DNA of 64,000 nt from Tilletia caries (GCA_032718865.1 JALUTQ010000046.1:1178001-1242000); one strand, 5' to 3'; positions 34,883-45,984 are shown, counted from the stretch's first letter. A program made the numbers and translations. Notes: generated by a model not told the origin, from the letters alone.

Positions 34883-37282
34883 ATGAAGGCTACCATCTTT
34901 GCCACCCTCCTATCCCAGGTCTTGCTGGTCACCGCCTCCGTGGCCCATTCCTTTATTCCCGGTATCGCCTTCGATCCGAATACAGTCCGCGTCGAAGTCG
35001 GGGGCTCCGAGGACCAATCGTACGTTCAAGAAGACTTGGCCCGTGCATGGGCACAGGACAAGACTGTCGTCCTCTCGCACCCGGAGCATACGCAGATCAG
35101 CCTCCGGATCAAGCAGATTGGCCGCAAACAGGAGTCTTGGGTCCAAGGCGGTGCCCTGCCCGTCTCCTCGAATGACTCGTTCTGCGATGCGACCGTGAAC
35201 AGCTTCAGCGGATGTGAGCATTGGGACTATCCGAAACTTTGCTTTTCACTGATTCTTGCTGACGGCATCTGAGTGTCCCCTTATGTTGCGGTACAGACAT
35301 CGACATGATCGATGGAAAGAGCCTGTTCTTCTACGTGAGTTCTTTCCCAGGATCGAGTAACTCGCTCGTTATGCGCTCACGATTCACAAAGCCATTCTCT
35401 CCAGTTTTTCGAATCTCGCAACGACCCCGCGAAGGACCCCTTGGTCGCTTGGACTAATGGTGGGCCAGGAGCGTCCAGTGCAGTTGGCCGTACGTTTTCT
35501 TCAAGCTTTTTTTCCTAGTAAATCAATGCATGCTAACAATACTGATACCTGATATGCCTACCAGTGTTTCAGGAACTCGGCCCATGCCGAGTGAAGACGG
35601 ATGATACTGGCAAGAGTGCGCCGGGCCCCATGAGCAATGCCACCGAGTTCAATCCTCACTCATGGAACAGTGTTGCCAACATGATCTTTGTCGACCAGGT
35701 GAGCAAGCCCACCGAAGTTTGCACGCACGTCTGGTGTAGGGTTGCTAACATCAACTTCGCCAGCCTGTTGACGTCGGATTCAGCTACTCGCGGTACGGAG
35801 TTTCCTCTTTCACAAGTGACGAGGCCGCTGTGGACATGCTTTCCTTCGTCCAGCTCTTCCTCACTGCCTTCCCCAAGCACCGGGACAGTGACCTGTACTG
35901 GTCGGGCGAGAGTTATGCAGGTAGGTATCTGGTTGCCCGCCGATCGTCCTCCATAAGACTCTGATCATGGTCCCAGCCTTGTTTGTACCTCTGACTACGG
36001 AGTTTTTCAGGAAGATATCTGCCCGTCTTCGCGTCTACGATTGTCGATCACAACAAGGCAGTCCGTGCCAAGGCCGAGCGGAGCGGGCACAAGGCCGATC
36101 CCAGTAAGGAAATCAACTTGAAGGGCGTTCTTATTGGAAATGGGTATGTTCGGTTCTTTCGAAGCTTCTTTGATAATGGACTATCGGAGATGCTGATTGC
36201 CATACCTCTCCTGCAGCTGGACCTCTGCCGCCCGACAATTGCCCCTATACTACGACTTGTGAGTTGTGTTGAGGTCTCGCTCAATGTCGTGAGTTTGCAG
36301 ACTTACCTTTCTCCGTTTCTTCAACGCGGGGCCGAACAGCCTGTGCACAAAGCGAGGCGGACTTGAGCCCATAGTCGGAATTGTGAGCACCTTAGTTGGC
36401 AGCTTGATCGTCTCGCTCGCTAATGAAGATCCCGTTTGTCGCATCTCCTGGCAGAGCGCCTGCCGGCGGATGAGTGTCTGGAAAAACAAGTGCACACCAT
36501 GGTTGCTGGAGAGCTGTGTCACCAACTGGAATGCAGACGAGTGTGGCTCTGCTCAGGCACAGTGCACAAACGAGCTCATGTCCGCCTTTGTCGCAACGGG
36601 CCGAAATGTTTACAACGCGATGGACCTGTGCCCCCGGTCGAAGGATGGCGACTGCTACGCTATCGACGGCGCGATCTCGGAATTCCTCAACAGGGAGGAC
36701 GTGCGAGCGTATTTGGGTGCGGCCCCTGCTTCTGAGGTGAGTCCATGCACGCCAGACGTGGTCGGGCTTGAGAGAGTGCTGACTGAAGATTCCTTTTGGC
36801 CCTGCCTGTACTTTTCGCACGCACACCCAGATTGGCAAGTACTCCGAAGAGAATGTGAAGGTCTTCAAGGGCTTCGCCGAAACACTGGACGAATTTGTCG
36901 ACAGCGTCGGGTACGTTGCTGGCTTACTGGAGAACGGGATTCGAGTGCACGCCTACGCGGGCACGTACGACTTCATATGCAATTGGTACGGCTTCCGTTC
37001 CATCTTTTGGGAGATGGAGTGGGCTGGCAAGGAGAAGCTGGTGGCATCGAAGGAGAAGGACTGGTTCGTGAATGGCACGCGGGCTGGCGACTCGGTAACA
37101 GTAGAGAACTTCAGTGAGTAACATGGATCGGCACAGACTGGCATCCAAAGTGGTGTGCTGACGCGCCCATCTGCTTTGCAGCTTGGTCGACTGTCGCCGA
37201 GGCTGGCCATTTGGTTCCATATGACCAGCCTGAGCGGGCACTGCATCTCTTCCAAAGCTGGCTGGCAGGACACAGCCCGTAA
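34883..37282 (+). CDS. Secreted or vacuolar serine carboxypeptidase (peptidase S10)
   Basis: About nine exons. The start [20 protein letters not shown] is a clear signal peptide. The S10 catalytic triad is visible: Ser in [15 protein letters not shown], Asp in [14 protein letters not shown] and His in [13 protein letters not shown]. The oxyanion/substrate motif [10 protein letters not shown] and the [13 protein letters not shown] block (assembled across an intron at about 35698-35763) are also typical. A cysteine-rich part near 36430-36600 fits the family's disulphide-bonded cap. The enzyme removes C-terminal residues from peptides in the vacuole or outside the cell at acidic pH. The gene sits alone between the two copies of the duplicated Myb gene and is not itself duplicated here. 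One or two junctions near 36140-36440 were not resolved exactly. Confidence 0.88.
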
Positions 37283-37428
37283 TGGACGGAAGCGAACCTC
37301 CCCGAGCCTGGACACATCAAGCATCAGATATCGTTTACCTGGACCTTCAAAGTGTCTGGTTCGCAACGGCCTCGCGAAGTGTTCCATCTGTCTTACATCC
37401 CACGGACGTTTTGATCTTCGCAAGGTAA

Positions 37429-40400
37429 CGACAACGAGGAGCTTTATTGTATACTCATACGCTCTAGAGTAATTCAAACCGAGAGAGCGAGAGACAGCTC
37501 TATCAAACAGCGAGGGTGTGAAATTATTGGGAGAAGAACAGACGTTGCATGCTTGAGATTTGAGACAGGTTGCGCGAGTGCTGAGGTGTGCAGAGAAGCG
37601 GGGTGACAATCGTGGAGGAGGCGGAGGGGAGAAGGGGGAACTTGCACGGGGCTAGGGTATGATGCATCTTGAAACGCTGTCGATCACGTCGCGAGGCGGA
37701 CCAGATCAGCGTCGCAGTTTCATTCTTCGTCGCCGTCTTCGTCGCTTGAGCTCGAGGAATCGTCATCCGAGGAACTGCTGCCATTGGACGACGAGCTGCC
37801 ATCACTTGAGCTGCTGTCGTCGGAGCCAGACCCTGAATCTGAGCTCGAACTCGAACTTGAGCTTGAGCTTGAGCTTGAACTGGAACTGGCCTTGGACTTG
37901 GACCCGAGAAGGGACTTTGCCAATGCCTTCTTCACGTTCGCCTTGCCTTCGAGCGCGGCTTTCTTCGCTGGTGGAAGATGTTTGACTGCCTTGCCTTTGA
38001 GCGCGGCCTTCTTCGCTGGTGGAAGATGTTTGACCGCTTCTCCTTCAGAGTCAGACTCTGAGCTTGAGTCCTCGCTGGATGAGTCCGCAGAAGAATCTGA
38101 ACTCGAGCCTCCACCAGACGAGTCGTTGCGTGCTCGCTTGCCGAGAACCTTCGAGTTTCGCTGAGGAGGTGATGCTGCTGATGGTGTTGAAGCGGATGCT
38201 GAGCTCGTCGCCGTTGCGTTCGCCGTTGCGTTCGCCGTTGCATCGCCCTGTCCTTTAGCCTTTGGCCGTATCACCGGACGTTGGGGTGGGGGGGGGCGGA
38301 GGTGTTGTCTCCTCGGATTCATCGGAATCCAAATCGCTCGAAGATGTTTGCGCGGACTCGGCCGCTGCCTCCTCCCCGCTCAGACTTCCCCTCTTCTTTC
38401 CTCTGAGCACGTATTTGTTTTTGCTGACCAACACTCTCCAGCGCATCCCTTCAAGTTGTTCTTCATCAATCATCGCCAATTGGAGCATAGGGTGAAGAAG
38501 GGTAAATCAGCTTCATGAGCAACAGGAGCCAAGGGTGTTTGCAGCAGAGTAACAGAGGCGACTCACTCTTGAAGGGTCCTTTGGGTATTTGGGCCTTAAA
38601 TCTTCTTTTGATGTAGTCCCACTTCTTGGCGAGAAACCAAGGCGCCCATTCCCAAGAGCCACGGCTGAGCTTCGTCCAGTCGATATCGCTCTCCTTCGAA
38701 TTTTGTTGCAGCTGTGCAATAATTCTGTTATGGGAGTTCAAGATAAGGCAAGCCGCGCCGGGATTGTTACCAATCAGTACTTATTTCAGTTTCATGGCGG
38801 CACAGACCGCGATGCGGGCGTCACGATCTTACCGATCGATAAGAACGAGTCTGTCCACTGGAGTCCACCTTTTACCTTGACTTTGCGATTTTCTCTCTGG
38901 GATGCCAGCTTCTTTTCTGAGCATCTTAAAGCTGGATAGAATCGAAAGCCGGACAAATGTGTGTCAGAGCCAAAGAGCCAAAGAGCACACGGATGATACG
39001 ACGTACTACTTGATTCGACACTGAGCTGCGTCCCGTTGCACATCTGCTTCTTGGGTCACGGCGTCCCAGAATCCGACCGTCTGGCTATGTTTCTTGGAGA
39101 TGTCGACCTTGACGCCCAATTCCTGGCCGAGTCTTTCCACAGTGTCGAGAAGTGTCTTTGTGTCCGCATCGGACCAAGGTCCTGAGGTAAAAGAGACGAG
39201 ACCCCAGTTCAGCTGCAGACAACTGCACAGCAAGTCGAAATTTTGACGTACCAGTCTTGTTAGGGACTTCGGCACGGGTCTCTTGCAACTTGATAAGCTC
39301 CCATTTCGAGCGGCAATCCTCCCCAGAGCGGCCGACCTCGTCGGCGATTTCTGACCATCTGTTGCCAAGCTTCTGTACAGCACTGGTAAGCAGGTGTTGG
39401 CATAGTACAAAGATCAGCAAATTCCTGTCAGGGCCACTGTGTCCTCGTCAGCCAGTCTACGTATTTCGACTCACGCGGTCAAAATCCTGACTTCTTCCTT
39501 GGACCAAGCACCTTGATGAGTGCCTTCCCTATACTGCCGCTGGATGAATTCTCGGACCGCAGGATTTGGTCGCGTCCCATTCAGCGCTGTGGCTGTTGTA
39601 TCAATGAAAAGGCGGTCAGAAAAGGTAGAGAGATGGGTCGGCTCGTTCTCGACTCACTTGCGTCCAGCACAAGCTCGCTCATTGCCTCCCTGTTTTCTTT
39701 CGTTCTTGGGCCATAAAGGATTATGTCAAGTTGATCTGCGTCAATCCGCATTTTCTGCTTGGCTAAAAGAGAGTAAGAAAGATGATGCGAACGTTCCAAG
39801 TGAAGGAAATGGACCTTTTATTCCAACAGCGCACGGCTCACGCACCTTCATGTACCGATCGACTTGATCGCGGACAGCATCAGCTTCCTCTTCGGAAAAG
39901 CGACCCTCCTTGTACTCCAGACCGTACTCCTTCTTGAGAGCTTGCAGAATGGCTCCGTACCCTACGTTGTTGATCACGATGTCGCGTGCCGACCATCCGC
40001 GGTACTTTGCAAGCGCCGCTGCGACGGCTCGCTCTTGCCTGGCTGACGAGTCTCGTTTTTCCACTTTCTTCGCGGTCTTTGCCTTCTTTTTAGGTGGTGC
40101 TTCGGAGCCCGAATCCTCTGGCTGAGCGCTCGCTGAACCTGTAATTGTAAAGCAGGAGGGTGGTCAGGAATCATGTCTGTGGCAACATGGACGCGTCTCC
40201 ATCCTTTCTTCGCGGAAACCATTTCGGTCAGCACCGGACACGAACCTGCTTCTACCCCGGCTTCCACCTCGCCCTCGCTCGACATCTTATTCCTGCAGTA
40301 TTCCGTTGTCGAGCTGGAACTATTCGCGAACGCGTGTGGTTGCAGTGGTCTGGTCGAGAAATTCGGACACAGAAAGTGAGTGACCATTCCGAAATTCTAG

Positions 40401-40479
40401 ATAAATCAAAATACGATTTTGGCGACGCGCGAAGATTATCCGGACGCGTCGCGCGTCGGTGCCGAATTGCCACGTGAGC
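37429..40479. repeat. Segmental duplication, copy B
   Basis: Direct copy of 31708-34792, offset by about 5.7 kb. It starts 147 bp after the carboxypeptidase stop and ends where the repeat island begins. Length differences are mostly in homopolymers: one T fewer near 38700 and 39240, one A fewer near 39607, and four extra G near 38290. Confidence 0.95.
37720..40285 (-). pseudogene. Reb1/TTF1-like Myb gene, copy B, frameshifted in the last exon
   Basis: The same exon layout as copy A, starting at the conserved MSSEGEVEAGVEAG (40285). The Myb regions are open and essentially identical to copy A. In the last exon the plus-strand G run is 9 long (about 38288-38296), whereas copy A has 5 (32571-32575). 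The +4 change shifts the frame within the proline run, so the reading ends after TPPPPPTPTSGDTAKG, and the roughly 200-residue Lys/Ser-rich acidic tail is lost. The protein could still bind DNA as a tail-less paralogue, so calling it a pseudogene is provisional. A sequencing error in the G run is also possible. The 5' flank differs from copy A over about 150 bp. Confidence 0.6.
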
Positions 40480-40509
40480 CATACGATAGCACCATTCTCC
40501 CTCCCAGCT

Positions 40510-40549
40510 TAGTCTGGTCACACCAGACCTTGTAACTCTCAAATGAGCT
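40510..40549 (+). repeat. Hairpin-like repeat module TAGTCTGGTCACACCAGACC
   Basis: A palindromic terminus (GGTCTGG-type) followed by TTGTAACTCTCAAATGAGCT. A related copy lies in reverse orientation at about 50266-50305, and the same terminus caps the element at 49661-50403. It is part of a repeat family in the island. Confidence 0.7.
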
Positions 40550-40941
40550 AGAGCAGTTTGCATATTGCTTCGGAATCGGAAATATATATTTTACGCCCGC
40601 CAACCTGAGTTTCATGGTTATTATCGTGACTTCAGAGTCTCACAGCGTCTCTTGGACCACTTCCACGATGGCCTCGCCCACAAATCCTGCGCGACAGGAC
40701 CTCTCACCTCGCGGAGCCAAGCCCACAGCAAGACCTCGCCCGTGCCCGACCGGCACAACGACAGAGTGCAGCCACTGATGCCCTGAGGTATGATGTGAAT
40801 CTGTGCCTTCGACGTGGTGAGTGCTGGCTGCTGCCGGTCATGGTACTTGAGAGTTTGAGACCCTCACAGACTTTTTGTGTCTCCTCGCGTTTTGCCCGCA
40901 AAATTAATTAATTCGCTCGAAGCAATATGCAAACTGCTCTA
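40549..40941. mobile_element. TA-flanked MITE with 24-bp perfect inverted termini
   Basis: Left end 40549-40572 reads TAGAGCAGTTTGCATATTGC plus TTCG, and right end 40918-40941 is its exact reverse complement. The outermost TA on each side fits a TA target duplication, as in Tc1/mariner-type elements. The element is 393 bp with no coding capacity. Confidence 0.75.
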
Positions 40942-41200
40942 ATACACCGCCAAATGAAGTCGGGGACTCCCGAGATGCTAGGGCCGCAAGCCACTAAGAA
41001 AACTACAGAAAAACGCCCCAGAGCCCTATGGAAACGGGGTTCGGGAGTCACACTGTAGTCTCGCTCATGAGCCCTTCTGAACATAAATCTCTGAGCCCCT
41101 ACTAGCCATCAGTTGTGAGTGACAGGATCAGCTCATCCTTGGCAGAGCAGCTTCGTTGTTTCCACGGACAGGCTCAGCAGATGCTCAGAATCTCCTTTCC

Positions 41201-41360
41201 TCTCCTCTCCTCTCCTCTCCTCTCCTCTCCTCTCCTCTCCTCTCCTCTCCTCTCCTCTCCTCTCCTCTCCTCTCCTCTCCTCTCCTCTCCTCTCCTCTCC
41301 TCTCCTCTCCTCTCCTCTCCTCTCCTCTCCTCTCCTCTCCTCTCCTCTCCTCTCCTCTCC
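41201..41360. repeat. Pentanucleotide satellite (TCTCC)32
   Basis: 160 bp of perfect TCTCC repeats, strongly purine/pyrimidine-asymmetric. The long Leu/Ser and Arg/Glu open frames across it are artefacts of the repeat. Confidence 0.98.
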
Positions 41361-41535
41361 TCTGCTCCCTCTCAGAATTCAGATACGTACTAACGTACCT
41401 CCTCGGCGCGCCCAATCTGATTTCCAACTCTCCCACCTTGAGTCTCCCTGTTCTGACGCTCGATGCTGAAATGATGATGATGCTCCTACCTGATGTGGCA
41501 ATCTGCATCCATCGCCATTCGTTCCGCCGAAGGGG

Positions 41536-41562
41536 GGTTAGGGGTTAGGGGTTAGGGGGAGA
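41536..41562 (+). repeat. Interstitial telomere-like repeat, three GGGGTTA units
   Basis: The sequence GGGGTTAGGGGTTAGGGGTT and a following AGGGGG form three consecutive TTAGGGG-type units. They resemble fungal telomere repeats but lie between other sequences. Confidence 0.7.
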
Positions 41563-42917
41563 AGGGGTTCAACTCCTGGCGCCATCATCGATCCGATGGC
41601 GAGGTACCCTCCAAAGCCGCGGGATCCTCCGGCCTTCCCTCCCTCCTCCTGAAAGTTGATCGTGCGTGGTTGATGGAGGGCGGGATGGAAGGAGAGAGCA
41701 TCTCCTACAAGGGTGATGCGAGCGAGAGGATCTGAGTCGGAGCGCGTTGGTCCTGTCTGGTCCTGACCGAAAGCAGGGCGGGCGGAACTGTCCCCGGGTC
41801 TGCAGGTGTGGTGAAGGGTAGCCGGTAGCGAGCTCAGAGCTGACGCGAGTGAGAGGAGATCACGCTAAGCGGAGGGATCGCTCAACCTCGACGCTCGGTG
41901 CCGGTCCAAAGGTTGAAGTGGCTGACGCACATATGCGGTGATCACTGGTCGGTGGCGCGCGAAGATTGTGGAACTGGTATGAAGATAATGTTAGTGAGAC
42001 AGAGAAAGCTGAGAGACCCATCATAGATGAAATGTAACTCACGATCACGATGTGCGCGCCCTCAATGTCGGTGTCCGTGCTACGCGCAGCCGCCAAGCTG
42101 ATGATGGATTTTGCTGAGAGTAGGGCTTGGGCGCTGGCGACGACGCTTCGATGGCGACCTTGAGTTTGAGCGCGTCTGGACAGCAATCAGAATGCACAGG
42201 GCACAGAGTCAGCACGGGAATGAGGGCAAAGCGCAGTCACCCGCAGGACTCACCCTCAGACCTCTGCTGTTGACCGTTCGTTGCCATGGATGTAGGAGAA
42301 GTCATGGTTCCGGCTATTGTCGCTGAAGACCAGAAAACTGATAGGGATGAGGTGTCAGAGTCAGCTGCGTATATGTAAAGGACACGACCAAAATTACGAT
42401 CAAGAATCTTTCGGTCTAAGGGTCTTTACATGCGAAGAGGACGTCAATCAGGTGCTTTCTTCCTTTCGTCGTTGAGAGTCAGAAAGAGGCGATCAGAAGG
42501 ACGCGGAAGAAGCGGGGCTTGACGAGAAATGAGCGGCGTCGGCAATCATATACCGTGGCGCCGGGAGAAGGCGACGTGAGCGGAGGATGACGAGAGGATG
42601 ACGGTGTCGTCAGGACTCAGGACTCAGGGGGGAGAAAGAGGGGTCGACCGTAACATGGGCGGGAGGATAGGTGTTGGAGGAGGTGTCGGGGGTTCGCATG
42701 TTGACTGTGTGAGGAGAAGGGAGAGAAAGAGCCTGATGAGTCCAGGCGCCAACAGTCAGAGCTGAGATCCGCTCTTCCTCCGACAAAGGCAAACCTCTAG
42801 CCTCCTCCCCGCATCTTTGTACGCTTGTCGGTAGACGAGAACCTGCGTATGAGTGGGACTGGGCGGGGAGGAGGGGGAGAACAAAAGCGTTAACGTGAAG
42901 AATGATGGGGTGTTCGG
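41563..42917. other. Low-coding stretch with a possible small minus-strand gene
   Basis: About 1.35 kb. On the minus strand, a start MTSPTSMATNGQQQRSE near 42306 is followed by a good donor, and a frame at 42186-42040 joins FHNLRAPPTSDHRICASAT across a clean intron. The phases of these pieces do not all agree, and I recognise no domain. It could be a short gene, a gene remnant or chance. Confidence 0.25.
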
Positions 42918-43451
42918 TCAGATCGTGTTCAGGCCATACGTTACGCGGGGCGGGGGCAGCTGACGGCCTTCAGGGCGCACGGGCTCGTTGGAGACTTGCA
43001 CTCCCCAAGCCTGAATCAGTCCGTCCTGCTTGTATTTGACCACCTCGTTTCGCAGCTGCACCACGCTTTGCTGGCGCTCCTGCGGCTCTTGACGAGCAAT
43101 GTCGATCATCTTGGCCGTCTGCGCAGCGTTGAGTGACAGTGGAGGGACTCGGCTACCCTCCACGACAAAGCACAGCTCGAGGGAAACGAAGCCGTCCTGG
43201 CCGCGAAGCTTGACGTACGGAGCGTTCGGGAAGCAGAGCGTGTAATTGTACGTGTCCTGAGGGAGCCACAAGATGGTTTTGTGTCAGTCTACATTGCAGA
43301 GTACGGCCAGAGTGCCAGACGCAAGCAACTTTTTCAGTCATGCTTACATGCTTACCTTGAAGTAGGCAGCGACGGAAACTCGTTCGCCGTTCCGATCGAG
43401 CTTGGTATGCGTTGCCGGCGTGGCTGTCACGGTGTCGAACATTTCCAAGCG
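42918..43451 (-). pseudogene. Truncated Argonaute fragment (end of PAZ and L2 linker)
   Basis: Two exon-like pieces, up to about 43451-43356 and 43256-42918, join in frame across a normal intron. The first has TKLDRNGERVSVAAYFK, and the second DTYNYTLCFPNAPYVKLRGQ, LELCFVVEGSRVPPLSLNAA and QTAKMIDIARQEPQERQQSV. These correspond to the end of the PAZ domain (SV..YF...YN..L..P..P) and the following L2 region (LPLEVC.IV.GQR....L...QT..MI..A...P..R) of Argonaute. The frame ends at TGA 42918 straight after RQLPPPRVTYG. No MID or PIWI domain is visible downstream, and no N-terminal domain upstream. It is therefore a relic, or at most a small PAZ/L2 protein. It sits inside the transposon-rich island. 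Confidence 0.65.
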
Positions 43452-43954
43452 ACGAGAGGGGCCATCTCGGCGCCGTCGTTGGTGCTGAATGAGGCGATTT
43501 TGCAGATGTAGCTGGTGATGGGTTAGGGAAGGATTGTGAATCTACCTGCCTGCAAGGATGAGATCAGAGTGAGTGAGCTCGGCGAGTGAGTCAGTGCGTG
43601 AGTGTGATGACAGCAGTCAAAAAGGGAGAACGTTAATGGATCAGCCATCAGTCAGTCGGCACTCGGCACACATAAGTCAAGTCTGCGTTACTACAGCTAT
43701 GTCGAGGGTTTGAGCTCCATGTCGAGGGTTAGAATGCGGAGCTCTTTGGGGCATGCGAGAGTGGGAGATAGGAGTCAATGTTGGGCGAGTGAAGTGCGAA
43801 GAAGAAGTTGTCTTGTTCTTAGCCTGTGCGAGGACTGAGGGTTTAGTCATCAGTGTGGTAAGCCGCTGGAAGTTGGAAGAGGGAGAGAAGGCCCATCACC
43901 CAGAGGAGAAAGGATTTGAGTTTTCGTATTCTTTGCCCAGGCCTCGGCAACGAC

Positions 43955-44060
43955 TAATAGTCGGTACTTTTCTGAAATCCTTAGTCATAGTCATAGTCAC
44001 ATTGACCCGGACCGTCCGTTAGTCTAGTCTAATCGGGACTAATAGTCACTTAAGTTTCTT
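43955..44060 (+). repeat. Left subterminal TAGTC/ACTAA array of the hAT-like element
   Basis: Many copies of TTAGTCATAGTC, TAGTCTAGTC and GGACTAATAGTC, closely matching the array at 45985-46130 in the same orientation. Confidence 0.75.
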
Positions 44061-44070
44061 AGTTTGGCTT

Positions 44071-45187
44071 ACACCGCCACGTTCCCAGGATTTTTGTAGC
44101 CTATCCTCAAAATTTCCTAGGAGCCTCCTGAAACTCATAGAAACCACCAGGAGACCATATTGACCAGGATCCTCCTCAACTCATTTTGGACCGGTTCCTC
44201 GACATGTCCAGGAGAACACATGTCAGGGAGGATCCTCAGACCAAAATGGAAGCATCGGAATTTCCCTCAGCGCTGCTCATGTCCTCTTCTTTCTTGTCAG
44301 ACTGAGTGTGTTGTGATACGGAGAGGAGGAGAAATCAAAGGGGCATCGATTGCGCGACCAGAATGCAAACGACATTGATAGAGAGAAATTCGCAGAACAG
44401 CAGAAAGGTAAAAGGAACTTGGGGAGCAAAGTTGCGCGTTGAAGATGAAGAAGTCCTGATGGGGAACGCGCAGAGTCTGGATGAGGAGGGCGAGAGAAGA
44501 CATCAGATCAGAAAGGAAGAATGGCTGGGGGACGATGGAAGATAGCAGTCAGCACTCAGCAGAGAGAAACGGCTGTGAAAGGAAGCTGCGAGTGTGGGAG
44601 AGTGGAGACAACGTCAGCAGTGAGAAGTAGTCAGTGCTCGGGAGGTCAGGGTTCGGGAATCAGGAGACCGAAGGAGCGAAGACTGCAGGAGAAGAGAGAA
44701 GTAATGAGGGAGGGTCGGAGGGAGGCGAGGATGAGCGTGGCTCGGAGAGGGAAGTGCAGTGGGAAGATACTGGTGAGCTGCTGCGCACTGCGCGCGCGAT
44801 GGGTGACGGAGCTGTCTGTGGAAAGAATGGGGCTGCTGTTGATGGACGCGTGGTTGTTGGCTGTGCGAATGAATGTGGTGGAAGAGGGTAAGTACAAGCA
44901 GCTGCTCCTCCTGTGAGCCTTTGGGGAGAAGAAAAATTTTCAGTCTTCAAATTATTCGCGACACCATGTTGCCGACCTCGCGACACCGTGTTGTGAGGGT
45001 CTGCCAAATTCTCTGTGTGGATCCTGACCCAGGATACCCCAAGAGACCAGTGGGGAGACTCCTCAACATAAGGCTTCTAGGATAGTAAAATTTCATCCTG
45101 AGGAGTGTTCCCAACTATCTTCCAGGATTGAGATTACGCATCTTGGGCAGGAGGATCCTAGCTTAGCCGTTCAGATTTGGCGGTGTA
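44071..45187. mobile_element. TA-flanked element nested in the hAT-like element
   Basis: The left end TACACCGCCA (44071) and right end TGGCGGTGTA (45178-45187) are inverted copies of 10 bp including the TA. The interior of 1.1 kb has GAGGATCCT-type palindromic motifs near both ends and no transposase. A third copy of the terminus (TACACCGCCAAATG) lies at 40943, just after the MITE. Confidence 0.55.
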
Positions 45188-45317
45188 GTCGGAAGCGGAC
45201 CTGACTAGCGTGTGACTAACATGTCACTAACCGACTATTAGTTTCCCTAGTTAGACTAAGTCCGACTATGGGACTATTGATCGACAAATAGTCTTGAGAC
45301 TTACGGCCGATACTGCG

Positions 45318-45379
45318 GAACGGCTCAAGAATGGCCTGTGATTCGAGATCCTGAATCACAGGCCATTTTTGAGCCGTTC
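45318..45379. repeat. Near-perfect 62-bp hairpin
   Basis: Two 27-bp arms (GAACGGCTCAAGAATGGCCT plus GTGATTC, and the matching second arm with one mismatch) are separated by 8 bp, GAGATCCT. Confidence 0.85.
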
Positions 45380-45399
45380 TCACACTGTTTTGCAGCCAT

Positions 45400-45660
45400 T
45401 TTCGGACAGACAGTACTATAGCACTACTATAGTATCCTGTATCTCCCATAGCACTCCTATAGCACCTACTATAGCAATTCTGTCTGTACGAATGTAATAC
45501 TTACTATCGTAATGACTATAGCACTAGTACTATAGCACCAACTATATCACTGGTACTATAGTCCTACTATAGAGTATAGCACCGGCCACTGGTACTATAG
45601 TCCTAGACCCTAGTATAGTCCTAGTATAGTACTGGCCACTGGATACTGGTAGTCTGGTAC
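45400..45660. repeat. CTATAG minisatellite
   Basis: An irregular array of palindromic CTATAG, ACTATAGCAC and TGGTACTATAG units inside the hAT-like element. Confidence 0.85.
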
Positions 45661-45984
45661 TGAGATCGTCGTATTAAGATTATGACCCCCGTATCGTTCG
45701 CAAGACGCAAGCGGACGTGCAGAGGTGGACGAGGTACCACACCCGGAAAGTTGTGTACATAACACATTATGTAATAGAGACTTAGCTAATGCGATGTTAG
45801 TCAGATGTCGGACACTTCAAACTATTTGTCGGAATAATCCGACGAATCGTCGGATGTTAGTCTGAGATATCTGTCACAATTATGTGCTCCTACTAATTCG
45901 AAATGCGCGACTCGAAATAGTTTGCGAATGCAAAGGAGGACCTTCCAAGCATCTCAGCCCAGACGAAAACCAAAAAAAGGGTCT

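Noticed and set aside
41115..41548. Long open frames rich in LLSSP or RRGEE repeats
   Set aside because: They are translations of the (TCTCC)n satellite in several frames and strands, with no non-repeat coding sequence.
41536..41562. True chromosome end
   Set aside because: Only three telomere-like units are present, and ordinary sequence and genes continue on both sides.
44521..45007. Coding frames within the nested element
   Set aside because: Frames on both strands are Arg/Glu- or Ser-rich and lack transposase signatures such as a DDE region.
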